From: Strigamia acuminata
Taxonomy: Eukaryota > Arthropoda > Chilopoda > Geophilomorpha > Linotaeniidae
Assembly (NCBI GenBank): GCA_949358305.1
Contig: OX442316.1
Span: 18,848,001-18,912,000 of the forward strand
DNA: 64,000 bases
Direction of reading: 5' to 3'
The notes under the pieces are model-generated. The model worked only from the letters and a program-made list of their open reading frames with translations. It ran no database searches and was not told where the DNA came from. Positions 31,101 through 46,469 of the stretch are shown here, piece after piece. Within the stretch, counting starts at the first letter, position 1. Every line of letters begins with the position of its first letter. Position numbers and translations under genes: made by a program.

Positions 31101-34100
31101 TCGATCAATGTGTCGAGACCACAATTTTCTTCATTCAAAAATTCTCTCACCCACCTTGAAACCAAAAGAGAACAAAAATAAATGAATAAAACGTTCACAC
31201 AATTCCAGCTTTTATTTCTTATTTTACTCGATGTGATTTGTCCTTAAAGATATTTCTAGATCTCGTAATACTTGCGTGGAAGACGAATCCCCCAACATTT
31301 TTCTTTTCTAAATTTAAAATAAAATAAAGAAAAAGAAAGAAAACAAATATTTTAAAACTCAATTAAATGTTTGTTTACAGTTTTATATTTTCGACGCACA
31401 AAGAGCTAAGTATGACTTAAACTCTCGTTTGTGGTTCAATAGCCTAAACTAAAAATACAACCAAAAAAAAATAACGTAAAAAAAAAATCCTCTAAAGGAA
31501 TGCAATTTGAAATGGTAAACTAAAAGGTGTGATGACTAAACTATAAAACAAGTAATGGAATGTAAAACGTCCCCCCTCAAGGTTGACACAAATAAAATAA
31601 GAATAAGAAGAATTAAAAACAGGAAAAGCGGCCATTAAGCAAATTAAGCACCGTGCATGAGGAAGTTCCATTAAATTAACCTCATGTTGCTCGAAATAAT
31701 CTATGTCACATTTGTTATTGCGTTCCGTTTTAATTTTAGAAAACAATTACAAAATGTCGTTTTCATCAATTCTAATGGTTTTTTTTTTAATTTTGTAATT
31801 TTTTTGCAAGTGTTTGTTTTTGTTAACAGGTGAATCTTTGATCCGTAATTTTCCTGGATCAACGAACTTTCGATAATTAGATGGACTGCACTCGAAACTC
31901 GAGTGAAATGCAATTTCGTAATTATTTTGTTTGTAAAAAAATAAAAAAAATATATATATATTCCAAAACGAGTTGGGCTGAGTAAAATGTTTCAACAGCT
32001 GCAAAAGTGTCACATTTTGTCCATTAACCTTCGATTCTTACCCGAGAACTTTTCGATGCTTTTGGATCTAAATATGTCTTCAATTTGTGAAGGTAAAACG
32101 AAGGTGATTCTTTCGCGTGAACACGTTCCTAAATAAAGTTCAAAACATGTTACTTTTTACGTATAAATCTTCCCCAACTCATTTTTCATTATATATTACC
32201 TGATCGCAAATTAAATCCCATTTTTTCTCGTCGTCGTATTGTTTCAAAACCTTGGCTTTATCGGGTGGCAAATCCATAGACGCCTGAAAATAAATTTAAA
32301 ACATCATTTTTTGTTTTAAATTAAATTTTTTTTTTTGTATTTGGTATTCAAAATTTTTGTAAACATCACAATGTTAAATGAGGCGGCGAGTTGAGTCATC
32401 CATCCGCCCGAGTGCGTCACAATTTTGCATCGAAAAGTTGATCATTAACCTGTTAACTTTGAGCAATAACAACAATTCGCCAGATGGTGATTAAAGTGGC
32501 AGGTGATGCCGTAAACACTCGCATTAAGCACCATTTTCGCTTTTAATATTGCCGGAAGAGATTAATTAAACCACTTTTTTTTTACCCTTTTTTATTGTAT
32601 CTACATCAGAAACCAATAGATACCTTATTGTTAATGCAACATTTTTTTTTAACTTTACACGTTGAGTTTTAGACCTTGTTCGCGAGGATCCAATTACACG
32701 GACCGAACCCCCGACTACTGACTGGCACGAAATTTGCTTGTTTTTGTGCTCGAACACGATTTTTCCAGAGCCCTTTGGTCTGCAACTAATACCGTAATAA
32801 AACGAGTATCAATCATGTCTTATATATCGTAAAACATGCGAGTCGAGGGTTTCATTTCATTTTCATTTTATTTATTTGAATTTGAATTTTGCGGACATTG
32901 TCCGACGTGAGACTTAAAATTTCTGCGGCATTATTTTTTTTTTCGTGGCAACTTCAAAAATTTAAATGCAAACAACAACTAAGTTAATTAAATTTTCTTC
33001 CGAAATAAAATGTAGTGGATTGTTGATTAATCTAAATTTAATTCGAACGACTTAAGTTAGAAGTACACGGCACAAACTTATCGTCGATCAAGCGGAAATC
33101 CAAGATGGATGACTAGAAAAAATAATCGGGTTGATATAGATAAATGAGCCTTCCAAGTATGAAAAATTTATCCCAAGTTGACGAAACTCTGAACTCCTCG
33201 ATCAAAGTTTGATTTTTTTTTAAAAATGTAAACAACATTCAAACAGTTGCAATTTAAAATTCCTAGTAAAAACCACACACACATGCCCAGCATTGCGGAA
33301 CAATTCCTTTCTTTCAAACAAAATTAAAATTACTGTAATTATAAATCCACTTAAACCGGGAAAGACCAAATCACACTTCCATAAAGAATCTTCTTTAAAA
33401 TAAAAACTAAATAAACATAAATAACTAAAAAATAAAAATTCACCAGTTTAGTGAAAAATATCAACTTGAAATGTGGATCAATAACCTTTCAAGTGAAACA
33501 GCAAATCAATGGTGGAAAAATTCTAATTCATGTTTTTTATTGGGTGGAACGATGAGAAAGATGAATGGTTAAGTTAGGTCGGCACCTTTTGTTCAAAGGC
33601 CGCTCTATACACAATACATGAGTTATGATACCATTGCTAACAAGTCTCATGGTAACACCCAAAAATCTCTTTGTGTGGAGATCATCTCGACCATTTAAAC
33701 ATTAAGGAGGCAGAAAATTGTGATTTATTATTAAAAAAATAAAAAAAGTAAAAAAAAAAAAATTTTAAATTTTTTTCGATAAATTCGGTTCTTTCTAGAA
33801 CATCAGTGTGCAACGAGGACACATGATGTCATTTCTTGCGTCTTTCATCGCATGAGTCACTGGAGACGCCAGAACACCTACTTGGCCAGGTGCCACGCAG
33901 TTGAGACGATAAACCCAGCGCTTGACATTTTCAATCAATCAATCAAATATTTAAATTGAAAATTTTACATTTTTCAATGCATTTTTTGTTTCTTTAAATC
34001 AATCCTTCCTAACTATAATGAGATTTCTGATTCTTCAATACCAGCAATTGATAAAACATTCACTTTATCCGCAGGATATCCTGCACTTCTAACTGGGCAC

Positions 34101-36455
34101 AAAGACCCTATTTTCTTAATGGCACGTGACTTCACCCCCACTTTTCTCGGCTTAAAAAAAATATTAATTTTTTCTCCCCTCCCACCCAAGTTTACATCTC
34201 GATTCTTGAACATAATTTAAGACTTTATACAATTTTTTTTTTAAATTTAAAATGTCGTGTGATGAGTTCTTCATCTGGCTTCAGACATCTTTGTAAATTT
34301 TTTTTATTAATTATTTATTTAATTTTTTTTATGAGGCACATCCTTCTTAATTTGAATTAATTAAAAGAGTCTATCTCTTATTATAGTGATTAATGCTTTT
34401 ATTTCTCTTTCTGAGATTTTAATTGATGCAAACAATGGAAACAAATCTTGAATTGTGAATGGATAATCCAAAAGTAGTTAATTTCCAACACCTTTTGACC
34501 TCGCAATTGTTCATACTCGATTTCATTTGAAAATCATTATTAAATATTCGATCGCTGCCATTGTGCTCGAATTCTTTCGAGGAATTCGTATTTGCTTACA
34601 TCCAACTCAAACCCGCCGTTAGTTTTAACCGCGACGCGACGTCACTGCGCTTAAATCCTTGATCTCGAATCAACCGGAACGAACGAAATGAGGTTAATCG
34701 AGATCAAACACTTAATCCACAATTATTAGACATTGGAAACGTTAAAATTCGTCTTTTGCCACAAAATAATTAGTATCTGAAATGATGATTCAAGATGCAA
34801 ACGTAGAAATCTGCGCTACAAACTGTCCAACTCATTCTACCTTATTCAAATGAGGCGGATTTATTGAGACAGGATGTGAATATGCGATCGTTGGGTTTTA
34901 GAAGGGGAAATTTGACCAACATAGTTAAATGATTGCGGATACGAATTTGTTTGTTGTCACAAACGGCAAGTAAGATTAATAGCTGTCCGGCTTTCCCCTA
35001 CTGAAAACGAACACCGAGTAAACAACATCCAATTCCTTGAGAATTATGCCATAATGCCATTTATTATTGTATTAGTCGTGCTCTGATTATACGCACATTT
35101 GAGCAGAATTGCATTTATACATGAAATATCGTTTTATGCTCTCATGCATGATAATTTCGTAAGGAAAATCGCTTTTTGCACATGACGCACTATCTGGAGG
35201 AATGTTCCAAAACAAAATGGGGTCTGAATAAGACGAAATAGAAAATCTCTCATCAGAAATGAAATAATTTAAAAATACAAAAAAATACAAATTTCAAACT
35301 ATTCCATATTCGTTTGAAATGTATTTTTTCTTCTTAAATATATATCAATAAACAGATACTCGTCAAAGCGCTTTAAATATTTGAATGTTTTCATGTTTAG
35401 CAGGATGCTATGACGTCATAGGCCATGTTTTGACGACACACCTTTTTTTCTTAAAATAAAAATAAAAAATAAAAATAAAAATAAAAATAAAATAAAAAAA
35501 AGGCAACAAAAAAAAAACTGATGTCACGTTTGGACGGACATTCCCGTTGGTTGAATTTAATTTATATTGTATGGAAACTTACGTAAGTGACGGCTGATTG
35601 GGATGGTTGTCGGTAAGGTTAAACTAACGAGGGGGATTCGTCACCATTTCTTGAAAATAGTTTCAAATTGAGTCTGAGAAGGCGAAATGGGAAAAGTTTT
35701 CTTAACCAACCGGATGCAGCGAAAAGGCGTCGAATTTTATTTCCATAATAAAAACATTGGTTAATTCCCAACCGTAAATGAATAAATGAATTGTTTGTTT
35801 CGTTTTATAGATCGGTTTCAGGTATAGACTGCGTAATAAAGCATATTGCCAGTGAAAAACATCTCCGCAGTTTATTTTAGGAACAAACTGAGCTATTACA
35901 AGCTCGAGGATGCGGGCAAGAAAGAGCGAGAGAGACAGAGAGAGAGCGTCATTGAATCAAACAAAAAATGACAATAATAATAATTTTTAAATTTAAGGAA
36001 AATCAAACAATTTCGCTTTATCCTTTTTTTCCACTAATCAGTGAGGAGATAAGCAAATTTCCTCCCGACATGTTGGAAATGATTTCTCAACTTTAAAAGC
36101 ACTCGAAGCAGCGTTTTCCTTTTTGTTTTTCTTTTATTTTTTCCGGGTTAACGAAATAAATTTGTCAAGGTCGTTCCGAGAGGATTTGGACGTTTTTTTA
36201 ATTTTAATTTTTTTTTATTCATAAATGGAATCGATTAAAATGTTGGAGAAAGTTTAGCAAGTTGTTAGATTTGAAAAGGTAAGGTTTTTGACTCACCAAT
36301 ACTTTGGTAAACCTTCGCTCCAACTCGTTGATGTCGGGCATGGGGCGTTTGGGGAGCGTTTGCGTTTGCGTTTGAGTGTGCGTTGGGTTGACAGAGTTGG
36401 TGTGAGCGGGCCGCTGGTGGTCCGCTTTGGACGGCGTGCTCTCACTGTTCCCCAT
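27025..36455 (-). CDS. FMNL: Formin-like protein (FMNL class)
   Basis: Twenty-six exons give 1035 residues, close to vertebrate FMNL proteins. Exons: 36297-36455, 32200-32283, 32042-32128, 31228-31307, 31071-31154, 30783-30993, 30552-30722, 30407-30484, 30231-30341, 30013-30162, 29900-29948, 29786-29838, 29579-29723, 29333-29518, 29143-29267, 28923-29076, 28731-28858, 28587-28664, 28436-28522, 28301-28369, 28163-28243, 27947-28076, 27684-27856, 27501-27602, 27210-27435 and 27025-27131. It nucleates and elongates linear actin filaments under Rho-GTPase control. The N-terminal MGN fits N-myristoylation and decided the start, since in-frame ATGs upstream do not give MGN. The GBD/FH3 part is about residues 25-400 ([14 protein letters not shown]), then coiled coil, Pro-rich FH1 (about 500-547), FH2 (about 555-925, [19 protein letters not shown]) and a C-terminal DAD ([14 protein letters not shown]). 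Confidence 0.96.
32284..36296 (-). other. First intron of FMNL (4 kb)
   Basis: This is by far the longest intron of a gene whose other introns are mostly 50-120 nt, with only introns 3 and 10 reaching several hundred. It separates the short myristoylation exon from the GBD-coding exons. It has no recognisable exon, only A/T-rich sequence, a Glu/Arg-like GA stretch near 35915-35947 and A-rich repeats near 35450-35510. Alternative first exons or enhancers are possible but not visible. Confidence 0.7.
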
Positions 36456-37067
36456 CGTCACTGACAAGTCTATCATGGAGGAAATCACGAACACGAGGCG
36501 AGCTGCTTGCTACTTCTCATCAGTTACTTCGCGTCTTCGATCGAATAGTTTCTAACATGGTTTTCCGTACTCCTATTTCTCTTCACAAAGCCAGGCCAAA
36601 TTCCCAGTAGCCGGGATTCTCGATGACGTCACGTGTTACTTTTACTCGTCTACCGCCATCTATTACCCGAAAGCATTAAGCACTTGTTGCATGTCTCGCG
36701 ATTTTACGCTCATTTACTATTACTAGGCATGGAAATATTTAAATTTTTGCTCGCGAATTTTTTAATTTCGAAACCACATTTTTATATTTAATTTTTTTTA
36801 TTTTTGAAAAATTTTAATTTTAATTATTTTTTCTCCAAAATAACGAATTGAAATAATAAACAAAAACCAGACGTGAATTTAATAAAAAATTTATTTATTT
36901 ATTTATTTATTTATTGATTTAAAATTTCGTTGAATTTTCTCGAAATTACGAATTATCTGTGCCACACTTTTTATTTTATCTTATTTTTACGAAAATAGAT
37001 GATTGTCAATATTACACGAGCGATAAACAAACAGTTTATCGCTAATTACAAATTTTCAGGAGAAATT
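36456..37067. other. Spacer between FMNL 5' end and ALDH9 3' end
   Basis: It includes the FMNL promoter side, with a GACGTCACGTG-type box near 36625, and a downstream A/T-rich part with an (ATTT)n tract near 36890-36915. No coding sequence was seen. Confidence 0.6.
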
Positions 37068-38957
<1,890 letters not shown>

Positions 38958-39138
38958 TGTAGCGAGATGGGTCGAGTGAACCAAAGTGGGCGAGTGATCG
39001 TCGCTCCGCACGATCTCTCGGCGACATCTGGCGACGAAATGTCACATTAATTTCCGAAATAAACTCAAAACTGGCGCTTCGTCGGGTCAAATGTATTTTT
39101 ATTTTATCGTTACCTTCAATTTACACTTGAATTCTCGA

Positions 39139-41266
39139 TTATGCTACGATATTGTTCGCTCTAAGATTATTAATTTCATTTTTATCCAATTTTAAAATGC
39201 TGCTCAGGATGCGAGTCGTGTGCTCGCCCAAAAGTGGCGGCGGAAGCGACTTTTCAACTTTCGTGTTCGGCTCCGAATATTCAACGGGGTTTCCTGCACA
39301 AAAACAAAACAACATTTTTTTAAATTTACGATTTATTACATTTTTTTTCACACGTTATTATTACCCGTTACTTTAAATGTTCCGGAAATCGGATGATGTA
39401 GTTCTCGCACCATTTTGTTGTATTTCACCTAAATTCAAATTGTCATCTTGTCAAATCCTTCTCTTAGTTGTCATTGTTACCTGCGGATCATCGAACACCT
39501 CTCTCATAGTATTGATTGCCCCGTAAGGTATTCCTGAATTTTCGAATATTTGCAGCCATTCAGAATTTGTTTTTTCTAAAAATCTAAAAGTTTATTATTT
39601 TTTCCCCCATCAACAAATGGCAAAAATATAAAATTTAATTTACTTCGACTTAATAACGTCCAACAAGGTTTTTCGGTTCTTAACTCGTAATTGATTGCTC
39701 GCATAGTTCGGATCTTCAGAAAGATGCTCCAACTGCAATCTCTAGAAAATAGCAAAATTTAAAAAAACGAAAAAATAAAATATTTCTAACTTACTTGGCA
39801 AAAAATGTGAAAATGAGCGTTATTACCAGCCCCAACGGTCAAGTGTCCGTCTGAAGTTTTAAATGCCTGAAAGAAAAAAAAAACATTTCACTTAGCACAT
39901 GTTTACGTGGTTTAATTCTCAAGTTGCCTACTTGGTATGGGACAATACTTTCGTGCGCAGTTCCCAATCGTTTTCCTTCGAATCCAGCGTTCAAGTAATT
40001 GCTCCCCAAGTTCACCAACGTTGCTACCTATTTTCAATTAAATTAATTGCTAAGTTAAATTTTTATCGTGCCCTAATTGGTGGCTTCGTGCGTTACCTGA
40101 GTCGATAAAAGATTGCAATCAATTTTCTGACCACGTTTTGTTTTTTCCCTTTGAATAAGTGCAGCCATGATGGCTCCGTGAGCGTACAAACCGGTCATCA
40201 AATCGGTAACGGCCACACCGACCTTCGATGGATCTCCATTCTAAAATTGAACCTTCGAAATTAGAAATTGACAAATTTACGATTCTAATGTTTACAAATG
40301 TTTACTTCGGGTCCCGTCACATTCAGCAACCCTCCGACGGAGGCTGCAATTACGTCGTAACCGCTGCGCTTAGCGTAAGGTCCTTCGGCGCCGTAACCTA
40401 CAACGATAAAATACAAATTTTTGAGTCAAATTTGGGAATGAAGACAAAAGTTGTTTACCTGAAATTGAGCAGTAGATTAAACGCGGTGCGATACGTGAAA
40501 GATCCGTATAACCTAAACCCAATTCGTCCAGTTTGCCAGGGATATAATTCTCCACTAAAATGTCGCTTTTCTTAGCTAACTGAATTTATAGTTTAAACTT
40601 AAAGTTGTTTCCATCATTCCGATCGAACTCACACTTTTAACCAGTTTAATGCCCGACTCGTGTTTTAGATTAACCGCAATACTCTGAAATAGTCCAAAAT
40701 TTAATCAATTGAAATCAAATGTTTCATATAAAAATAAACCTTTTCACCATTTTATTTCGATTAACCGCGATAAAGTAACAACTTTCTCCATTTACAAATG
40801 GTGGTCCCCAACTTCGAGTGTCGTCTCCGCTACCTAGAAAAATTAAATATCCATTTTAAAATATATAAAATATTTATCAAATACAAATATCAAATACAAA
40901 CCGGGTTTTTCAACTTTAATTACTTCAGCTCCTAAATCGCCGAGAATCATCGTGCAAAAAGGACCGGCCAGAATCCTGAATTACAAAATACAGGTATATA
41001 ATTTTATTTCACAAATTCCAATATAGTTGTGAATGGAGGTTTTTACACGTGCCGGCCGAAAGTTGCGTTCACAACTAGACTGGAACAAGTAACAACAAAT
41101 GGCATGTTTTTTCAATTTTTATTTCTTTCTACCTGGTCAAATCGAGAACCCTCGTGTTTGCTAAAGGACACGTGGACGTCTCTGTAGAAAAATGTGTTTT
41201 CAATTTGTTTCGTTTCGCCAAACATTTTGTCAAGTTGAAAGATAAAATTGCAGCCTTCGACAACAT
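39139..41266 (-). CDS. SUGCT: Class III CoA-transferase, SUGCT-like
   Basis: Thirteen exons: 41133-41266, 40902-40975, 40748-40833, 40633-40683, 40459-40579, 40306-40397, 40097-40240, 39932-40027, 39795-39866, 39644-39741, 39481-39583, 39365-39428 and 39139-39293. They give 429 residues, near human SUGCT. This family (CaiB/formyl-CoA transferase) moves CoA between carboxylates; SUGCT makes glutaryl-CoA using succinyl-CoA in mitochondria. Family marks: [56 protein letters not shown], the [16 protein letters not shown] stretch, and [14 protein letters not shown] with the probable catalytic Asp near residue 199. The N-terminus is basic with an [14 protein letters not shown]-type import sequence. 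Exons 1-4 are duplicated at 14156-14764. It faces away from the Bcl-2-like gene at 41746. Confidence 0.92.
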
Positions 41267-44200
41267 GTTCGCGACTTTAATCCCGGTATCACAAAACCGC
41301 TTATCAGTCTATCTAAAATCTAAAGAATAAAAACGATTAAAACAAATTAAAATTAATTGCGGTTAAATTAGGCCAGAAATAATACCGTAGAAGTGGGACA
41401 GGAAATGGATTCGCAGTCAATGGGCGAATCCATGAGTCGAGGGCAAATGAAAATATCACAATGGTTAAGACTAATAAAGTTGAAATTGAAGTTTATTAGG
41501 ACGTAAACTAAAAACGATGGAAAAGCAGAGAGTGAATCAACGAGCAACCCACACGAAAAAACCTCATTCGCCTCATTCGCGCGAGGTCAGTTCGAGTCGC
41601 GCGCTCGCAGCGGCGAAATAGGAAAGGTGGCACTTCCTGGTGTTACGGTTGGAAACTGCGCGTCGAATAATAATCGCTTTTGTTGGTCGCCTTGTACGAA
41701 CCGGTGGCGCAAACCGAGGTGATTCCAGTCGAATTTGCAACGAGGATGGGCGATAACCGGACGGTGCAGATGAACACACGTATGAACGAAGAAACACGTG
41801 CGTTGGTGGCGGACTTTATCAATTGTGAACTGGAGGCGCGCGGACTCGCGGTGCCTCAACCGCCATTGCGTTCGTCGACGCCTCTCAGTAGGAAATTGCG
41901 CCAAGTGACGTGCGAATTCGAACAGAAATACAGGACGTCGTTAGAAGAAATGTTCGCTCGGTTACAGGAGCAGGAGAACCAGGTGGACGTGAACGCGCAC
42001 TCGGCGTTCCAAGGAGTGATCGGCGAACTGTTTAGTGACGGCATCACCTGGAGTCGGATCGTAGCGATGTTCGCGTTCGCGGGCGGCCTGGCCGTGCGCT
42101 TCTCGCAAGATTTGGACCAAATCGTGGACGACCTAACGCAGTTTATTGACCACTCTTTACAGCCTTGGATCGCCGACAATGGCGGCTGGGTAAATACTAG
42201 AATAGATTGAAATTCAATTCAATTAAATTTTTGCTTTTGTTTTCTTTCTATCCGCTTCTATTGGCTCGTATTGGCTTCGCTCGAACGCATTGCATTCTTC
42301 GGCCCGTCAAATGTGTTGTGGAACAGGAACCACATTCCTGGCATATCAGATGGGTGCGTGAGAATTGGCCGCGGGCTCTCGCGCGACTCGTTTCGCTCGT
42401 TTTGCGACTCTGTCGAGGTCGGATCGCATTTTTGCCAAGGCTATTACGTGAATGCGACTCTAGATAATGTTAAAAGAATGACCTAACTTGATTGAATGAG
42501 TCAGCTGAGGCCAAGGAGCTTGGGAATGTCTCGACCTTGTACTCTCCCCCTGCTCAGGAATGTGGTTCTTGGGACCACCCGCTTTTAGAAAAGCCAGGAA
42601 CTTCTTTATGGTCATTCATGAAAATCGCCCCCTCCCCCCCTCCTTATCTCCATCTTTTTTTTTATCCACCATTTATTTTGAAAAATTCATTTTCTAGAAT
42701 GCGTTCATCGATTTCTGCGACGGCTACTCACGGAATGGTGTTTCGGACGAGGACGCGAGGAATCCGGCTTGGAAGAAGATCTTCGGTGGAATTGCGGCTG
42801 GAGTGTTGGGAGCAATGGCGATCGGCACTATGCTCACTTCCAGAACTTGAGAATTTATATTTTACCAGATACATAAAATTGCTTTTCTTTTGTTTTCGAA
42901 GATAGACTTGTAAATTTAAGTTAAAAGTCTCTTTAAAGAAAAAAGATCGTGAATCTGGCTTTTTGTTGTTTTTTTGTTTTGTTAAAATAAATGTGTTTTG
43001 GCATTTTTATTTTAAATTCATTTGAATGAACATTTTTCAAATTGCATTTAATGCCTATTTAACATAGATTTATGGATATTTTTATATTATTTTTTCTCTG
43101 CATTTATATTTTCCTTTTTTTCTTTCTTTCTTTCATTCCGCGTGCGTGTGCTGTAATTGAAATTTACTCTAGTCTTTCAAATTTTGAAAGAATCTCTTCT
43201 AATCCAGATTTTGGGTACTTAATAATAATTCCCGGAAAGACGGGCAATTTTTTATAATCATTGAATGTATATTCTCACCTTTGTCTACGGACCAACACGA
43301 AGCAGCTAGTGTATTGCTTTTTACAGGAAAAATACAAATACCCGTTTTTTTAAGTACAAAAAGTGTAAAAAACACCGCGTTCGATGGTGTTGATGGACAA
43401 ACAAAACTGCAAATTTCGTAGTGAATCGTTTTTTAGAGCTCTAGTCTCTTAACCTCACTTTTTGTTAATAATTTCCATCGGGGAAAAATGTTGTATCGCT
43501 TGTGCACCGTTTATTTGTTCGTTTGTTTTTCTTTTTTATAACACAATTTCTTGTTTGTACCAAGTACAATGTGTTTGGCTCGTACAAAAAAAAGGTTGTC
43601 TTTCATCAAAACATTTGTAAAGAATTCCTATCCTCAGTTCCGGCATTAAATGTCCGAATATGATTTGCGTTATTTTTCGTTTCGATTATTTTTCATGTGA
43701 AATAAATTTTTGTTTAATGCACAATTGTTTGCTTTTTCGTATTTTTTTTCCCTTCCCTCATACCGAGTCACGAGATTAAGGGCTTTATTTGTCCGTGAAA
43801 ATCAAGTTAGCTCACGTACAAGAAGACTTGGTGAAATATTATGTCATTCACTTTTGATTAAATGGATTAGAACAGCATCTCCAAATTGAACTTGGCGTTA
43901 ATTACGCTTTTGTTTATCAGTTTCGAACGAATGTTTTCCCGCTGAAAATAAATGGGACAATTTACGAGGTGTTTTTGCAATTATTGTCCAAAATTGTTGC
44001 TTCACTCACGTTATGGTCTTCTTCTCCACGTTCTTTGGTTCCGGCCGAGCGCGGTTTAGCACCTTGAGGAAATCTGTCGTTTTGGCCCTCATTCGTGAGT
44101 GAATGTACGCCTGCAATTTCGTTTCATTTTAATTTTTTTTTTAATTACTACAATTTTATTAAATTTTTTCCTTTTTACTTTTGAACATTTGATGTGATAG

Positions 44201-44445
44201 TGAAGATAGTCTCGAAAAATGTGGATCAAATTGATGGTGTTGTCACGAGCATTTTTGTTGGTATGGCGTGGAAATAGAACTGAAATGAAAATGAAAATGT
44301 TCAAAATTCGCGTTTTTGTTCCGAGGCAGGATGATGATTTCCTGCGCGTGACGATATTATTCAAAATCTATTTTTTTTACAGCTGCTTTTGATTTGATGG
44401 TGTTTTTGTTACCGAATGTAATGTAGCCGATATTATCTCCCACTC
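40650..44445 (-). repeat. Right (parental) arm of large inverted duplication
   Basis: Reverse complement of 11049-14764. On this side every gene crossing an arm edge (SUGCT, ARPC2) is complete and continues beyond the arm. It is therefore the donor locus, and the left arm is the copy. Confidence 0.93.
41746..42850 (+). CDS. Bcl-2-family apoptosis regulator, right-arm copy
   Basis: Two exons, 41746-42189 and 42698-42850, give 198 residues. The layout matches the left-arm copy: BH3-like LSRKLRQVTCEFE, BH1 LFSDGITWSRIVAMFA, BH2 PWIADNGGW split by the intron before NAFIDF, and the tail anchor GGIAAGVLGAMAIG. It differs from the left copy by scattered substitutions and three extra codons (QVD region) between the BH3 and BH1 helices. 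The frame open upstream of 41746 lacks ATG. It lies between ARPC2 and SUGCT and is transcribed away from SUGCT, with about 480 bp between the start codons. Confidence 0.87.
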
Positions 44446-45590
44446 GAGCATCTGTATTCTGCAGTTCCATCGGTGGTTCTTTGTGAGTGAATAACACTTG
44501 AGGTGCCGTGTGACTGGCACGTCGACCTTCTTTGAATTCCTAAAAAAAATTAATCAAATTAAATTAAATTAAATTAAATTAAAATGAATAGATCAAACGG
44601 AAATTGCAATTTGTCAAACATGCACCTGCATAAAAACTTTGCCGATAATCACATCGTCATCATCTTTGAATACTGTACTAAAAACCACCGTCACTCGATC
44701 GGGCGACGCATCCACATACCTAACAAAACAAACATTAAATCAAAATCACTATTATTGTATTGAATTTCGAATAAATCCCTTTACATAGATTCGTCATCTC
44801 TGTAATTGATAACCGCCGTTTTGTGTCCCTCTTCACCTCTTTCTTGGAATTCGAAATATTTTTCAAAAACTGACGCAAAACAGTTTCGTTTCAGTAAGCC
44901 GGCTTTTTTGACTAGGTCTTCGTAATTCGGAGGAACATTTCCCAAATCGAATATCAGCGACACGTTGTAACCTGCACAAACCATTTTTAACATTTTTAAC
45001 ATTTTAAAATCAATTCCCAAACTTGCCCTCCTCTGGCTCGGCCAATAAGCTTCCATATTCACGGACCAAAAGCTGAAAATACACAAAATTAGACGAAAAA
45101 TTCGGAGAAATATGGAAAATGTCAAATGTTTAGTTTACTCACTTCATCCGCACCGTGTTCCTGCAGCTCCTTGTAAAACATTAACGAAATGCTAACCTGC
45201 AATTACCATTAGTCAAGTGGTGCAAATTCCCTTAAATTCGTTTCATTCGTTACCCGAAGTTTGGTTTTGTCTCCGTTGCAATTCGAGATGTGGAATAAAA
45301 CGCCATCGAAATCTAAAACGCACATTTTGCCATTAATCGTTAAATTGAACCATTTCAATTGAAATTTAAACACTTACCAGCAAAACAAATGTCTACCGAC
45401 TCCGGTTTATTGCTAGAGGTAAAAAAGAAAGAAAGAAAGATAAGTTTTAAGTTTTTGATTCGAGTGGAGTTGGAGTTGGAGGGTGTGTGAGCTGCGAACA
45501 GATAAAATCAACTCACCCGGCCAAGGCATTTTTGAACTTAATGAGTAACGTATCTTCGATTATTCTGTTATTGATTTCTAATAAAATCAT
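43917..45590 (-). CDS. ARPC2: Arp2/3 complex subunit 2 (p34-Arc)
   Basis: Eleven exons: 45517-45590, 45378-45412, 45254-45312, 45143-45196, 45027-45072, 44785-44971, 44626-44719, 44413-44539, 44179-44279, 44010-44110 and 43917-43941. They give 300 residues, the same length as human ARPC2. It is a core subunit of the seven-protein complex that nucleates branched actin and binds the mother filament. Diagnostic segments are [88 protein letters not shown] and [14 protein letters not shown]. The intron after exon 5 starts with GCAAGT instead of GT, a GC-AG intron of 54-55 nt that is required to keep the frame. Exons 8-11 are partly duplicated at 11049-11587. Confidence 0.97.
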
Positions 45591-46079
45591 ATTCTATTCA
45601 ATGCTGATACACGAAATAGAAATGAGAAAATTGATATCAGAAATTATTGTTAAGACGGGTGGAGCATTTGAGTTTGAGCGGAAATGGTTGTTTACTCACT
45701 CTAGTCTCTCTCACCGGAAATCCCACCGAGCCCGTGTGGTGATGACCGCTAGTGGGAATTTTTATAAACTAGAAGATAAGCTTTTTAACTTCTGTAAATA
45801 AATAAAAGCAGATTAATTTATAAACTCATAAATTTATATAAATTTATAAATTTGTAAATTTACAGAACTTACAAAATTTACAAATTTAAAAAATAATTTT
45901 TTTAATTTTCATTTACAGCGATTCTGATCGATCGGTACTGTACGGGTTTAAACTTGTACGTAAACACAATTTTTTTTTAAAAATTTTATTCGTTGTTGTA
46001 GATCAAATAAAGTCACAAATCCAGAGAAAATAAATCTATTTTATAAAATGGAAATTGAAAATAGAAATCAAAATGAAAA

Positions 46080-46469
46080 TCAAATGAAAACTGGCGGGCA
46101 GTTTGGGCGCTCAAACATGGCAGCTAGCAACTGATATATTTGAATCTCTCGTACTTCTACCTTGTGATTTTGACGATCAAGTTGCCCAACAAGTCCCGTC
46201 AACAGAAATGTTAGACTCATCCACAACACCTTTTGCCATTCGCAGCAAATGGCATAACTTATTCTCGAGTAATTAAGTAAAAAATCTGGAAAAAGGAGCG
46301 CTGACATCTGCAATTGTGCATCCCGATGGATCGAGAATCGCGAGAGCAACAGCTGCAGGACGAAGAGCCAAATGAGAAATGTGGTAAGAAATTCCTCCGA
46401 TCGACGATCGCGACCTCCGAGTGTCTCTGGCTCTGCTGGAGGTGGCGGTAATCGTCGCTGGAGGTTCAT
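46080..46469 (-). CDS. Unrecognised small two-helix membrane ORF
   Basis: A single open frame of 129 residues starts at the ATG at 46469, only 64 bp from the ferroportin ATG on the other strand. It has a Pro/Glu/Arg-rich N-terminus (RRLPPPPAEPETLGG), a hydrophobic segment (FLTTFLIWLFVLQLLLS), a middle part with several aromatic residues, and a second hydrophobic segment (VLWMSLTFLLTGLVG). The composition is more protein-like than the chance frames elsewhere. I do not recognise the family, and a GTAGAAG donor-like site after QNHK could alter the end. It may instead be antisense to a ferroportin 5' UTR. Confidence 0.4.
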   Translation of the reverse strand: MNLQRRLPPPPAEPETLGGRDRRSEEFLTTFLIWLFVLQLLLSRFSIHRDAQLQMSALLFPDFLLNYSRISYAICCEWQKVLWMSLTFLLTGLVGQLDRQNHKVEVREIQIYQLLAAMFERPNCPPVFI

